The notes: generated by a model from the sequence alone, not told the origin. A stretch of DNA of 64,000 nucleotides from Corynebacterium sanguinis (GCF_007641235.1 NZ_CP038157.1:2294001-2358000), one strand, 5' to 3'. Positions 1 to 9,054 are shown, counted from the first letter of the stretch. Numbers and translations are program-made.

Positions 1-1994
1 TCACCGTCGGCGTTGGGCACCGCCACGAGCAGCGACGATACTGCGCGCTTGCCGGTCCTCACGCCCACGACAACCACCTCCTGATGCAGCTGTGTCTTCA
101 GCTTCAGCCAGGCTCTCGAGCGCTCGCCCGGGGTGTACACCGAGTCCGCCCGCTTCGCCATCACCCCCTCCAGGCCGAGCGTGCGGCTCGCCTGCTCCGC
201 CGTTTCGAAGGAACCGGTAAACCTCGGCGGGATCGCCACATGCTCTGTCTCCTCCAATGCCTCCATAGCTTCTCGACGCCCCGTGTACGCCTCCCCCACC
301 ATCGAGCGCCCTCCGACCTCCAGCACGTCGAACGCCATGTAGCGCAGCTCCGCGTCGGACCCTTCCCGGTCCGCTGCGTGCAGCAGCGAGAAGTTGGGGC
401 GCCCCTGCTCATCAAGGGCGACAAGCTCGCCGTCCAACACGCCGTCGCCGCCAAGCACCTCGGCGATTTCATTGGCGTGGGGGAACAGGTGGGTGTAGTC
501 CTTGCCCGCCCTGCTGCGCAGCGTGACCTTGCCCCCGTCCACGAACGCGAGGATGCGGTAGCCGTCCCATTTCATCTCGAACTCGTAGCGCACCCCGTCC
601 TTCTCGCCCAGTGTCAAATCCCCCGCGCTACCCATTGTCGCGAGCATGGGCGTCAGCGACTTTGGCTGCGAACTAGGCTGCTTTGCCATCAGCTTCATCA
701 GCCAGTTCTTCCCGTTGGTGTGGATGAGCGCGTAGCGGCGGGGCCCGCCACTGCCGCGGAACACGGCGATGACCTCCTCCCCCTCGCGCCACTTCTCAAT
801 CTCCACGGTGCCCGAATCCCAGATGCTCATCTCGCCGGCGCCGTACTCTCCCTTGGCAATCGTGCCTTCGAAGGTGGCGTACTCGACCGGGTGATCTTCG
901 GTCTGCACCGCCAACCGGTTCTCCTTCGGGTCCTCTGGCGGCCCCTTCGGCACAGCCCAGGACACCAGCACACCCTCGTGCTCGATGCGCACGTCCCAGT
1001 GCAGGCGGCGCGCGTGGTGCTCCTGGATGACAAAGATCGGCTCCCCGTCGCGTAGCATCGGTGCCTCCTGCGGGACCGGCTCCGCGGTCTTGCGCGGGTC
1101 GCGCATGGAGCGGTAGGTGGCCAGCCTGTCGACGACCGGCGCGCCCAGCGGCGCCATCGGGTCAATGCCGTCCTCCACACGCGCGAGGACTTCCTCGAAG
1201 TCCAGGTGCTTAAGAGCAGGGTCCTCGATTTCCTCCCACGTCCTCGGCGCCGCCACCATGGGCCGCTCGCGCCCGCGCAGGGAGTACGGCGCCACCGTCG
1301 TCTTCGACCCATTGTTCTGGCTCCAATCCAGAAACACCTTGCCCTCGCGCGAAGTTTTCTTCATCACCGACGTCACCCTGTCCGGGTAGTCCTCTTCCAA
1401 TCCGCGGGCCAACGCCTTCGCCACCTTGGACACGGTGTCGGAGTCGTAAGTGCCGTCCAGCGCGGCGTAGAGGTGGATGCCCTTCGACCCAGACGTCACC
1501 GGCACGCACTCCATGCCCATGCCGTCGAGGATCTCCCGGCACCACAGCGCCACCTGCGCCGTCTGCGCCATGGTCACACCCGGCCCGGGGTCCAAATCCA
1601 GCACCATCCTGTCGGGGTTGGCGTGCGAGCCGTCCGGCGCGAAGCGCCACTGCGGGGTGTGCAGCTCCAAGGCGGCGACTTGGGCGAACCAGGCGAGGGT
1701 GGAGGGGGCGTCGACAAGCGGGTACCTATTCACCGAGGTCGAGTGCTCGATCTCGCCGACGGTGACCCACTCCGGCGCCGAATCCTCGAGGTCCTTGCGG
1801 AAGAAGCTCTCCCCCTCTACCCCGTCCGGCCAGCGCTTGCGGGTCACCGGGCGCCGCGTGACCTGGGGGATCATAACCTCAGCGACGGAGAGGTAGTAGT
1901 GCATCACGTCCGCCTTCGTCGTGCCGGTGGACGGGTAGAGCACCTTGTTCAGGCTCGTGACGTTGAGGCTGCGGCCGTCGACCTGGAACTTCAC
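1..1994 (-). CDS. ligD: ATP-dependent DNA ligase LigD (3' end outside window)
   Basis: Multifunctional ligase of bacterial non-homologous end joining. About 664 residues are visible in the mycobacterial order: primase/polymerase domain, 3'-phosphoesterase (HHARRLHWDVRIEH type motif), then the ligase core with the nucleotidyl lysine in EMKWDGYR near residue 475. The C-terminus lies beyond the left edge. The start is GTG at 1994, preceded by an AGGAGG-like ribosome site. It is divergent from ku with only 41 bases between the start codons, so the two promoters must overlap. This gives a two-component Ku/LigD repair system. Identity is secure; only the missing end is uncertain. Confidence 0.96.
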   Translation of the reverse strand, partial: MKFQVDGRSLNVTSLNKVLYPSTGTTKADVMHYYLSVAEVMIPQVTRRPVTRKRWPDGVEGESFFRKDLEDSAPEWVTVGEIEHSTSVNRYPLVDAPSTLAWFAQVAALELHTPQWRFAPDGSHANPDRMVLDLDPGPGVTMAQTAQVALWCREILDGMGMECVPVTSGSKGIHLYAALDGTYDSDTVSKVAKALARGLEEDYPDRVTSVMKKTSREGKVFLDWSQNNGSKTTVAPYSLRGRERPMVAAPRTWEEIEDPALKHLDFEEVLARVEDGIDPMAPLGAPVVDRLATYRSMRDPRKTAEPVPQEAPMLRDGEPIFVIQEHHARRLHWDVRIEHEGVLVSWAVPKGPPEDPKENRLAVQTEDHPVEYATFEGTIAKGEYGAGEMSIWDSGTVEIEKWREGEEVIAVFRGSGGPRRYALIHTNGKNWLMKLMAKQPSSQPKSLTPMLATMGSAGDLTLGEKDGVRYEFEMKWDGYRILAFVDGGKVTLRSRAGKDYTHLFPHANEIAEVLGGDGVLDGELVALDEQGRPNFSLLHAADREGSDAELRYMAFDVLEVGGRSMVGEAYTGRREAMEALEETEHVAIPPRFTGSFETAEQASRTLGLEGVMAKRADSVYTPGERSRAWLKLKTQLHQEVVVVGVRTGKRAVSSLLVAVPNADG

Positions 1995-2035
1995 GCGCCC
2001 TCCTTGCGCTCGTGATAATGGATAAGCTTCATCCT

Positions 2036-2845
2036 ATGCGCGCGATTTGGACAGGCTCCATCACATTCGGTCTCGTCAACGTCCCCGTCAAGGCCTACGG
2101 GGCGACCGAGGACCACGACATCTCCTTCCACCAGGTCCACGACAAAGACGGTGGGCGGATCCGCTACCAGCGCCGTTGCGAGGTCTGCGGTGAGGAAGTC
2201 GAGTACAAGCACATCGACAAGGCCTACGAGGAGGACGGCGACACCGTCGTGCTGGACAAGGAGGATTTCAACGCGCTTCCGGAGGCCGAGAACAACGAGA
2301 TCGAGGTGGTCCAGTTCGTGCCGAACGACCAGATCGACCCGATCCTGCTGGAAAAGTCCTACTACCTCGAGCCGGAGGGCAAGACCCCGAAGTCGTACCT
2401 GCTGCTGCGCGAGACCCTGAAGAAGACCGACCGCACCGCCGTTGTCCAATTCGCGCTTCGCCAGAAGACGCGCCTCGGGGTGCTGCGCGTCAGCGGCAAG
2501 GTGCTCATCCTCCAGGGCATGATCTGGCCCGACGAGCTTCGTGCCGTCGACTTCGCCGGCACTAAATCTCGCGCCAAGATCTCCGACAAGGAGCTCGACC
2601 TTTCAGCCCAGCTCGTCGAGTCTTACGCCTCCGACTTCACCCCGCAGGAGTTCGAGGACGACTACCAGATCGAGCTGCGCAAGCTTATCGACGCCAAACT
2701 TGCCCAGGGAGACACCCTCGACACCGAAGCGACCTTCGGTCAGAAGCCGTCCGACGAGGAAGAAGACGCCGACGTGGTCGACCTCATGGAGGCACTCAAG
2801 GCGTCGCTGGACCGCAAGCGGGGCGGCAAAAAGAAGGGCGCGTAG
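2036..2845 (+). CDS. ku: Ku protein of non-homologous end joining
   Basis: Homodimeric DNA-end-binding protein that recruits LigD. The protein begins MRAIWTGSITFGLVNVP, the usual bacterial Ku start, and carries the central beta-barrel ring region. It is 269 residues, close to the family norm (about 270-280), and ends in a lysine-rich tail (KRGGKKKGA) typical of DNA-contacting Ku C-termini. An in-frame ATG exists at 2012, but family alignment favours 2036. It is divergent from ligD. Confidence 0.95.
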   Translation: MRAIWTGSITFGLVNVPVKAYGATEDHDISFHQVHDKDGGRIRYQRRCEVCGEEVEYKHIDKAYEEDGDTVVLDKEDFNALPEAENNEIEVVQFVPNDQIDPILLEKSYYLEPEGKTPKSYLLLRETLKKTDRTAVVQFALRQKTRLGVLRVSGKVLILQGMIWPDELRAVDFAGTKSRAKISDKELDLSAQLVESYASDFTPQEFEDDYQIELRKLIDAKLAQGDTLDTEATFGQKPSDEEEDADVVDLMEALKASLDRKRGGKKKGA

Positions 2846-2872
2846 GAGCGCCGACCGATACTATCCTTGAGT

Positions 2873-3376
2873 GTGACGCACACGCCTTCGTCCGCGCCCC
2901 GCAACCGGATGGCCGAACTGTGGGACCAGGTCGCCGACTCCCCCATCAAGCGCGGGGCGTTTTCCGCCTTCTACTGGTTCGAGGCGCCATATTTCCGCAC
3001 AGTGATGCCCCGGATACAAGAGCTGGTACCCGGGAGCCACTGCACATTGCGTATTGCCAAGTGGTGGGGCGTGAACAACCACATCGGCACCTTCCACGTG
3101 ATCGCCGCGCTCAACGGCGCCGAGGCCGCCATGGGCCTGTTGTGCGAGGCCTCGCTTCCCGACACGCACCGATGGATCCCGCGCGGCATGCGCGCGGAAT
3201 ACCCCAGCAAATCCACCGGCGGGCTCACGGTGACCGCCTCCGCCCAGTGGCCCGACTTCGACCTCATCACCCGCGAGACCGGCGGCGAGCTGGTCACCGT
3301 CTCGTGCACGCTTATCGACGACGCCGGCAACGAGCCCGTCATCGCCGAGATCGACGTGTGGGTTAGTTCCCGGTGA
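2873..3376 (+). CDS. DUF4442 domain protein (hotdog-fold, thioesterase-like)
   Basis: About 167 residues resembling DUF4442, a hotdog-fold family related to acyl-CoA thioesterases (KWWGVNNHIGTFH and the following MGLLCEASLP segment). The substrate is unknown. A TACTAT box at 2859-2864 lies about 8 bases before GTG 2873, suggesting a leaderless message starting there; TTG at 2867 is an alternative. There is no good Shine-Dalgarno site. The end overlaps the convergent DUF3072 gene by 14 bases. Confidence 0.8.
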   Translation: MTHTPSSAPRNRMAELWDQVADSPIKRGAFSAFYWFEAPYFRTVMPRIQELVPGSHCTLRIAKWWGVNNHIGTFHVIAALNGAEAAMGLLCEASLPDTHRWIPRGMRAEYPSKSTGGLTVTASAQWPDFDLITRETGGELVTVSCTLIDDAGNEPVIAEIDVWVSSR

Positions 3377-3596
3377 GCTTCTTGAGGCGGTTGATCTGCT
3401 CCGAGGCCTGGGCCTTGGTCAGGTTCGCCGGGATCTGCTCGCCGGCCTGCCTGGCCAGCGTGTCCAGGTAGGACTTTTGCGCCTCGGTCATCGGCTCATC
3501 GCCGCTGACCCATTCGGAGGGGTCTTTTTCCAGGTTCGGGTCCTGCGCGTCGCCGGTGGCCCCGAGCATCTCGGGCTGGTTATTCGGATCAGTCAT
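3363..3596 (-). CDS. DUF3072 small protein
   Basis: 77 residues, acidic, with the DUF3072 signature MTEAQKSYLDTLARQAGE followed by KAQASEQINRLK. This family is found in actinobacteria and has no defined function. It has no signal peptide or membrane segment. It overlaps the 3' end of the DUF4442 gene on the other strand. Confidence 0.85.
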   Translation of the reverse strand: MTDPNNQPEMLGATGDAQDPNLEKDPSEWVSGDEPMTEAQKSYLDTLARQAGEQIPANLTKAQASEQINRLKKLTGN

Positions 3597-3621
3597 GTTT
3601 ACATGTTACGCGCTGGCAAGC

Positions 3622-4104
3622 CTAGATCGCGCAGGTCTCGCAGGCGTCGGGTGAGATGATTCCCGCCTTCTGGCCGTGGCGGTAGATCCAACAGCCGGCG
3701 CAGAAGCCCAAGAACGCCTCCGCCGAGGCCGCCGCGACGAGCATCAAGAGCGTGACCTGGCCGGCGACGGTGTGCCCGGTCGCCGCGAACATCAGGGCGA
3801 CGAGGGAGAAGGCAACTCCGATCCCCTGGGCGAATTGCTTCGGCGCGCCCGAGACGATGTGGGGGTCGCCGAAGGCGGCGCCGGCCAGGTAGCGGACGGA
3901 GAGCTGGCCGAAGAGGGAGTACTTCGGGCCGGCGTACAAACGCAGGGCGAACCCTGCAAAAAGCAGCGCGTTCAGCGCCAGCGCCACGAGCGCCGGCGCG
4001 ACGAACCACGCCACAATGGTGGTCAGTGCGAGCGCGACGACGAGCGCGGCCGTCGTGCGCGAGGCGTATTCATTAACACGTTCAGGGAATTCTCCAAAGG
4101 GCAT
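3622..4104 (-). CDS. DUF4395 membrane protein
   Basis: About 160 residues with four probable membrane helices. It has the DUF4395 features: NEYASRTTAALV near the start, YAGPKYSLFG in the middle, then cysteine motifs FCAGCWIYRHG and CETCAI at the C-terminus. The family often sits beside thioredoxin-like or sulfur genes and may handle thiols or redox; no such partner is adjacent here. ATG at 4104 is preferred over GTG at 4113. A perfect inverted repeat lies just upstream. Confidence 0.8.
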   Translation of the reverse strand: MPFGEFPERVNEYASRTTAALVVALALTTIVAWFVAPALVALALNALLFAGFALRLYAGPKYSLFGQLSVRYLAGAAFGDPHIVSGAPKQFAQGIGVAFSLVALMFAATGHTVAGQVTLLMLVAAASAEAFLGFCAGCWIYRHGQKAGIISPDACETCAI

Positions 4105-4113
4105 GGACCACAC

Positions 4114-4133
4114 TTTAGACAGTCCAGTCTAAA
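4114..4133. promoter_or_regulatory. perfect inverted repeat upstream of the DUF4395 gene
   Basis: TTTAGAC, a 6-base spacer (agtcca), then GTCTAAA form a perfect dyad 10 bases upstream of the DUF4395 start. The size and place fit a TetR-type repressor operator. The cognate repressor is not identified in this window. Confidence 0.55.
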
Positions 4134-4172
4134 AAATAAACCCCTTTACAGACCGATTGTTCTATGGCTGGC

Positions 4173-5384
4173 CTACAGCTCCGGGACGTAGGGCTTCTGG
4201 TCCGCGACGGCGCGGCGCACCATGTCCCGGTGCGACGGGCCCGAGTGCGTCACCACCTCGACATCGCAGCCCGGCACCAACGCGAGCCTGCGCGCGGCCA
4301 CGCTGATCTGGCGGTAATCAATAATGTCGTCGTCTTTGCTGATAAAGATCGTCACCGGTTGAACCGGGCGCATGTTCACCATCGAGTTGGAGGAGAAGTG
4401 CTCCAGCAGCGCCTCAACGTCCGGCCGGTCCTTAAAGATCTCCTCCCAGGAGATCGAGCTGACCTCCTTGAACGTGGTCAGGCACTCGCTGGAGGCCAGC
4501 CGCATTGGCTCCTTGCCGCGGTCGTTGAAGAGATCGTCCGGCAGAATCGCCGAATTGAAATTCGCCGCGCCCTGCACCGCGTATGCGACGTAGGTGAGAT
4601 GTTCGGCGTCGATCGTTCCGATTACTTTTTTCACGAGCAGCGAGTTCACGGAGGGGACGGGGGTCTTCGGGACGTAGCTGTCGCCGGGGGCGATCGCCAG
4701 CGTCCTGCGCAGTCCCGACGGCACGTCATCGGCCGACGCGGCGGCCACGGCGGCGAAGCCTCCCTGGCTCCACCCGGTGTTGTACCAGGTTTCCCCGAAC
4801 GAGAACTCCCCGCGCGTCGCCCGGACCATCTCATTGACTGCCGAGGCCAGCGAGTGGCGGTCCGTGTAGGTGCCGCTGCCCACCGTGCCCAGACCCTCGT
4901 AATCGGGCTGGATCACCGCGAAGCCCTTGTCCAGCCAGGGTTGCAGGTAGTCGCGCGCCGCCAGCACGAGCGTCTCCTCGTCCGGGTGGGTGTCCAGCGC
5001 CGTCGAGGGGGCGGCGCGCTTACTCAGGCCCGTCGTGCCGTGCGCCCAGCTGAGCACCGGCCACCCGCCCTCGGGCGCGTCTCCGCGCGGGAGGGTGACC
5101 AACCCGGTCGCGGCGATCGGCTCGCCGTGCGCGTTGCGGGAGCCATACCGGACGAGGAACGTGGCCGAGCCGCCCGGGGCGGAGATGATCCGGTCGCTGT
5201 CCAGCTGTTCTTTCTCCAGCACCGTTCCCACGGCGGATTCGGGAATGGCGAGCTCGCGGGCGGCGGCGCTCGTGGTGCCGGCTCCGCGCCGGAGAGAACG
5301 TGCGTTGTGTCGCGAACGGTACGCGGTGTACGCGAGCGCGGCGGCCGCCGCCGCGCCCAGGACAGTCAGTCTCGTGTCAACCAT
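4173..5384 (-). CDS. lipase-family alpha/beta hydrolase (secretory lipase-like)
   Basis: 403 residues. The N-terminus has a short hydrophobic stretch (AAAAAALAYTAYRSR), a signal anchor or export signal. A large alpha/beta hydrolase domain follows with oxyanion region SWAHGTTG near 113-119, nucleophile elbow GWSQGG with Ser206, a late Asp segment (SKDDDIIDY) and a His segment (THSGPSHRDM). It resembles the LIP secretory lipase family of corynebacteria and mycobacteria; the substrate cannot be told. The start is only 33 bases from the leftmost displaced ychF tail, so it was probably the original downstream neighbour of ychF. Confidence 0.8.
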   Translation of the reverse strand: MVDTRLTVLGAAAAAALAYTAYRSRHNARSLRRGAGTTSAAARELAIPESAVGTVLEKEQLDSDRIISAPGGSATFLVRYGSRNAHGEPIAATGLVTLPRGDAPEGGWPVLSWAHGTTGLSKRAAPSTALDTHPDEETLVLAARDYLQPWLDKGFAVIQPDYEGLGTVGSGTYTDRHSLASAVNEMVRATRGEFSFGETWYNTGWSQGGFAAVAAASADDVPSGLRRTLAIAPGDSYVPKTPVPSVNSLLVKKVIGTIDAEHLTYVAYAVQGAANFNSAILPDDLFNDRGKEPMRLASSECLTTFKEVSSISWEEIFKDRPDVEALLEHFSSNSMVNMRPVQPVTIFISKDDDIIDYRQISVAARRLALVPGCDVEVVTHSGPSHRDMVRRAVADQKPYVPEL

Positions 5385-5416
5385 GACACCGAGCCTAACC
5401 GCGTCCGGGCAGGCCC

Positions 5417-5440
5417 CTAGACGTTGAACTTGAACTCGAC
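5417..5440 (-). repeat. displaced ychF 3' end 1 (old attachment site)
   Basis: On the minus strand this reads V-E-F-K-F-N-V-stop, the usual C-terminus of YchF, with no gene attached. It is the leftmost of five such copies. The adjoining bases (5441-5466) encode HTVEFKFNV-type extension LQLHT and match those beside copies at 19737 and, less well, 15151 and 18329. Inferred to mark the oldest integration event into ychF. Confidence 0.7.
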
Positions 5441-5701
5441 GGTATGTAGTTGCAAAGTTACTTTCTCGTTAGCCTGCAACAATCAGAAAACAGTAATTGC
5501 GTCAGTACACAGAGAACATATGGGCGCATGGAAACACGTAAAGCTTTTGCGGGATGGCGTGGACGTCAACGTGAAGATTCTGGAGAACCTCGCCGCCCAC
5601 GTCGCTCCCGCGTTGGGTGGCAGCCGAACCACAAAGGATCAGTCATCTGCTACCCCATCGACTAATTCCTGCAGGTCGCAGGACCTTCGCGTAACCGTCA
5701 G
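5441..5701. other. gene-free stretch left of the cmtR operon
   Basis: About 260 bases between the leftmost attachment-site relic and the cmtR promoter. Short open frames occur but none has a recognisable product, a ribosome site or family resemblance. It is probably decayed element DNA. Confidence 0.5.
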
Positions 5702-5754
5702 TTCAGTGCATGTTGAATAGTTCAGTGAATACTGTATAGTTCAGCACATGCTGA
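5702..5754 (+). promoter_or_regulatory. cmtR-ctpG promoter and operator
   Basis: Three TTCAG(T/C)(G/A) direct repeats begin at 5702, 5721 and 5740, spaced exactly 19 bases apart. A promoter fits within them: TTGAAT at 5713-5718, a 16-base spacer and TATAGT at 5735-5740. Transcription would then start at or next to ATG 5748, giving a leaderless message. TCAGCA-CA-TGCTGA (5741-5754) is an inverted repeat over the start codon. This is a good operator candidate for the ArsR-type CmtR. Confidence 0.7.
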
Positions 5755-6149
5755 CTATTGCTTCACGCCTCGACGTCATGAACCGGCTCGGCCGGGCTAT
5801 GGCCGATCCGACGCGCTCCCGAATCCTGATGACCCTACTCGACGGCCCGAGCTACCCAGCCGTGCTTGCGCGCGACCTTGACCTGACCCGTTCGAACGTC
5901 TCGAACCACCTGACCTGCTTGCGCGACTGCGGCATCATCGTCGCCGAGCCAGAGGGCCGCAAAACTCGCTACGAAATCGCCGATCCGCACCTCGCGGCAG
6001 CGCTCGACGCGCTGGTGAACGCAACGTTGGCTGTCGACGAAAACGCCCCGTGCATCGACCCTGAGTGCTCGGTGCCCGGCTGCGGTGAAAAGGGGCGGAC
6101 GCATGAGCTCGGCGTGTGGATGCGAACACGAAACCGCCACGGAGATTGA
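5748..6149 (+). CDS. cmtR: ArsR/SmtB-family metal sensor, CmtR type
   Basis: 133-residue winged-helix repressor. The recognition helix region RSNVSNHLTCLRDCG carries the two cysteines used by M. tuberculosis CmtR to bind Cd(II)/Pb(II); further cysteines occur in the tail (APCIDPEC, VPGCG). Metal binding would release DNA and induce the downstream P-type ATPase. The coding end overlaps ctpG by 47 bases, so the genes are cotranscribed and probably coupled. The same cmtR-ctpG pairing is known in mycobacteria. Confidence 0.88.
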   Translation: MLTIASRLDVMNRLGRAMADPTRSRILMTLLDGPSYPAVLARDLDLTRSNVSNHLTCLRDCGIIVAEPEGRKTRYEIADPHLAAALDALVNATLAVDENAPCIDPECSVPGCGEKGRTHELGVWMRTRNRHGD

Positions 6150-7995
6150 AGAGCTCGATCGGCCATGGTGGAAGGACCCCGAGTTGCTACTGCCGATCTT
6201 CTCCGGCGTAGCCCTCTGCATAGGCCTGGCGCTGGACTGGTCCGGGCTGGAGACACCCGCGACGATACTGTTCTGGGTCGGTCTGCTGCTAGGCGCATAC
6301 ACGTTCGCGCCCAGCGCAATACGGAGCCTTGTCACGAAGCGCAAGCTCGGCATTGGTTTGCTGATGACGATCAGCGCGGTCGGCGCGGTGATCCTCGGCT
6401 TCGTCGGAGAGGCCGCGGCGCTAGCGTTCCTGTACTCGATCGCTGAGGCGCTGGAGGACAAGGCAATGGACCGGGCCCAGGGCGGACTGCGGGCACTGTT
6501 GAAGTTGGTGCCGCAGACCGCAACGGTGCTGCGCGACGGCACGGCGGTCGAGGTCGTAGCGAAAGACCTCGTGGTTGGCGAGCTGATGCTCGTGCGCCCC
6601 GGGGAGCGGATCGCCACGGACGGCATCATTCGTTCCGGACGCTCCAGCCTTGACACCTCAGCGATCACCGGAGAATCCATTCCAGAGGAGGTCGCGCCCG
6701 GCGACGAGGTGCCCGCGGGAGCGATCAACTCCGCCGGTGTGCTGGAGGTCGAGACGACCGCAGCTGGAGCGGACAACTCACTGACCACACTCGTGGACCT
6801 GGTCGAGCAGGCGCAGGCGGAAAAGGGCGACCGCGCCCGGATCGCCGACCGGATTGCCCGACCCTTAGTGCCCGGGGTGATGATCCTGGCGGTGCTGGTC
6901 GGCGTGATCGGCTCGCTGCTGGGCGACCCCGAGACGTGGATCACCCGTGCACTGGTGGTCCTGGTTGCAGCGTCGCCGTGCGCGCTGGCAATCTCCGTGC
7001 CGCTGACGGTCGTGGCCGCGATCGGCGCAGCCAGCCAGTTTGGCGTGGTCATCAAGTCCGGAGCGGCGTTCGAGCGGCTCGGCGGCATCCGTCACCTGGC
7101 GGTGGACAAGACTGGAACCCTCACCCGCAACCAGCCCGAGGTTACCGGCGTGGTCCCGGCAGACGGATTCAATCGGGCGCAAGTGCTTGCTTTTGCGGCG
7201 GCAGTTGAGCAGCAATCGACGCACCCCCTCGCCGCGGCGATCGCGGCGGCGGGGCCCGAAGCGCCCGCTGCCCTGGACATCAGCGAGGAATCCGGGCATG
7301 GCATCAGTGGCACCGTCGAAGGTCGACGGGTGCTGGTGGGCAGCCCCCGATGGATCGACGCCGGGCCACTGAAGGCCGATGTTGAGCGCATGGAGTCCGA
7401 GGGGCAGACCTGCGTCCTGGTCGCCGTCGATGACGCCCTTGCCGGGGCGATCGGGGTCCGCGACGAGCTGCGGCCCGAGGTGCCCGAAGCCGTGCAGACC
7501 CTGCACGCCAACGACGTGGAAGTGAGCATGCTCACCGGTGACAACACTCGCACCGCCCGGGCACTGGCTGAAATCGCCGGAATCGACGACGTGCGCGCCG
7601 AGCTGCGCCCGGAGGACAAGGCGAGCATCGTAGCCGAACTCTCCTCCAAGACGCCGACGGCGATGATCGGTGACGGCATCAACGACGCGCCGGCACTGGC
7701 GGGCGCGACGGTGGGCATAGCGATGGGAGCGACTGGCTCCGACGCCGCGATCGAGTCCGCTGATGTCGCCTTCACCGGCCATGACCTCCGGCTGATCCCG
7801 CAGACTCTGCAGCACGCCCGCCGAGGCAGCAGGATCATCAACCAGAACATCGTGCTGTCTCTGGCCATCATCATCGTGTTGATGCCGCTGGCGATCAGCG
7901 GCATGCTGGGCCTGGCGGCCGTCGTGTTGGTTCACGAGGTCGCCGAAGTCATCGTGATCTTGAACGGCCTGCGGGCTGCGCAAGCGAAGCGCTGA
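6103..7995 (+). CDS. ctpG: heavy-metal P1B-type ATPase, CtpG-like
   Basis: 630-residue metal efflux pump. It has a short N-terminal Cys/His segment (MSSACGCEHE) instead of a full HMA domain. Other landmarks are the actuator motif TGES, a transmembrane SPC motif at about 291-293 in place of CPC, the phosphorylation motif DKTGT at about 335, the hinge GDGINDAP, and terminal HEVAEVIVILNG. SPC is usual for CtpG/CtpD/CtpJ-type pumps. ATG at 6103 has a purine-rich site (AAAAGGGG) just before it; ATG 6085 is the alternative. It works with CmtR, probably in cadmium, lead or related metal export. Confidence 0.88.
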   Translation: MSSACGCEHETATEIEELDRPWWKDPELLLPIFSGVALCIGLALDWSGLETPATILFWVGLLLGAYTFAPSAIRSLVTKRKLGIGLLMTISAVGAVILGFVGEAAALAFLYSIAEALEDKAMDRAQGGLRALLKLVPQTATVLRDGTAVEVVAKDLVVGELMLVRPGERIATDGIIRSGRSSLDTSAITGESIPEEVAPGDEVPAGAINSAGVLEVETTAAGADNSLTTLVDLVEQAQAEKGDRARIADRIARPLVPGVMILAVLVGVIGSLLGDPETWITRALVVLVAASPCALAISVPLTVVAAIGAASQFGVVIKSGAAFERLGGIRHLAVDKTGTLTRNQPEVTGVVPADGFNRAQVLAFAAAVEQQSTHPLAAAIAAAGPEAPAALDISEESGHGISGTVEGRRVLVGSPRWIDAGPLKADVERMESEGQTCVLVAVDDALAGAIGVRDELRPEVPEAVQTLHANDVEVSMLTGDNTRTARALAEIAGIDDVRAELRPEDKASIVAELSSKTPTAMIGDGINDAPALAGATVGIAMGATGSDAAIESADVAFTGHDLRLIPQTLQHARRGSRIINQNIVLSLAIIIVLMPLAISGMLGLAAVVLVHEVAEVIVILNGLRAAQAKR

Positions 7996-8073
7996 GCCAC
8001 ACTTTCGCCCAGCGCGCTGGCTCTCCAACGCGGATCTTGGAAGGATCGAGCTGCTCAGGGAGCAAGCGACATC

Positions 8074-9054
8074 TCAAAACTTTTGATGCGGAGCTTCATC
8101 GACACGGCCCGCGACTACCTGGGCAGTGTGTTTGGCAAAGGGCCCCACACCCATCAGCGTTGCCGAGCCGTCGCCGGTCCAGTTGCCGTAACCGACTAGA
8201 TGCAGATTCCCCACTTCAGGTTCGCGGCCGCGCATGAGGTGGCGGAATGGGCCGAGGGCCGGACGAAAACCAGTGCACCAGATCAGGTGGTCGTGGTCGA
8301 GCTCGTTCAAGCTATCGAAGATGGGGGTAGCGGTGAGCTGACCGGAGTTGCGGAGCTCACGTAGATGAGGAAGCGCAACAATGTCCCCGAGGTTCGGGCC
8401 GGAATCGCCGCCTAGAATCCGGCGGCGGCTGTTAAGAAAGAGATCGCGGCCATCGATGTCGTCAGGCATCCAGCGCGGTTGCTCACGTGTGTACCATGTG
8501 ACCTCCGACGTCCCGATGAGATCCGCGGCGATCTGAGCACCCGAATTCGCCCCACCGACCACCGCGACCTTCGCACCGCGGAATGGTTCCGGCCCGGGGT
8601 AGATCGACGAGTGCCACTGGCGGCCACGGAAGGTGCCGGGATAGTGGGGCACGAAAGGCGCGGACCACGTGCCTGTGGCCGCGACAACGTGCTCCGCTGT
8701 GAACTGACCCGCAGACGTGTCCAGATGAAACACCCCACCATCACAAGACACGCTGCGGACGTGTACGGGGCGCCTAACTGGGATGTCGTAGCGCTGTTCG
8801 TAGTGTTCCAGGTAGTCGATGACATGGTGTGCCGGCGGATACCCCGGGTAGTGCGGCATAGGCCAGCCGGGCAGATTAGAGAACCCCGCGGCAGAGAAAA
8901 GCGTCAGCGAAGGCCATGCGTGCAACCATGCTCCGCCAGCTTCTTCCTGGTTGTCCAGGACCAGGAAATCCACTTTGAAGCGCCGCAGATAATAGGCCGT
9001 GGCTAAACCGGACTGGCCACCGCCGACGACGATGGCAGTGTGGTGCTCAGTCAT
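8074..9054 (-). CDS. ArsO-like flavin-containing monooxygenase
   Basis: 326 residues with two dinucleotide-binding sites: GGGQSGLATAYYLRR near the start (FAD) and VVGGANSGAQIA mid-protein (NADPH). Family landmarks include GGAWLHAWPSLTLFS, NLPGWPMPHYPGYP, ATGTWSAPFVPHYPG and the closing WCTGFRP. These match the ArsO family linked to arsenic operons, although no arsR, arsB or arsC is adjacent. It is convergent to ctpG. ATG 9054 is chosen because homology begins at MTEHHTAIVVGGG. Confidence 0.75.
   Translation of the reverse strand: MTEHHTAIVVGGGQSGLATAYYLRRFKVDFLVLDNQEEAGGAWLHAWPSLTLFSAAGFSNLPGWPMPHYPGYPPAHHVIDYLEHYEQRYDIPVRRPVHVRSVSCDGGVFHLDTSAGQFTAEHVVAATGTWSAPFVPHYPGTFRGRQWHSSIYPGPEPFRGAKVAVVGGANSGAQIAADLIGTSEVTWYTREQPRWMPDDIDGRDLFLNSRRRILGGDSGPNLGDIVALPHLRELRNSGQLTATPIFDSLNELDHDHLIWCTGFRPALGPFRHLMRGREPEVGNLHLVGYGNWTGDGSATLMGVGPFAKHTAQVVAGRVDEAPHQKF

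Noticed and set aside
84..1055. Long rightward open frame opposite ligD
   Set aside because: Antisense shadow in a high-GC gene; the minus strand is a clear LigD with conserved catalytic motifs.
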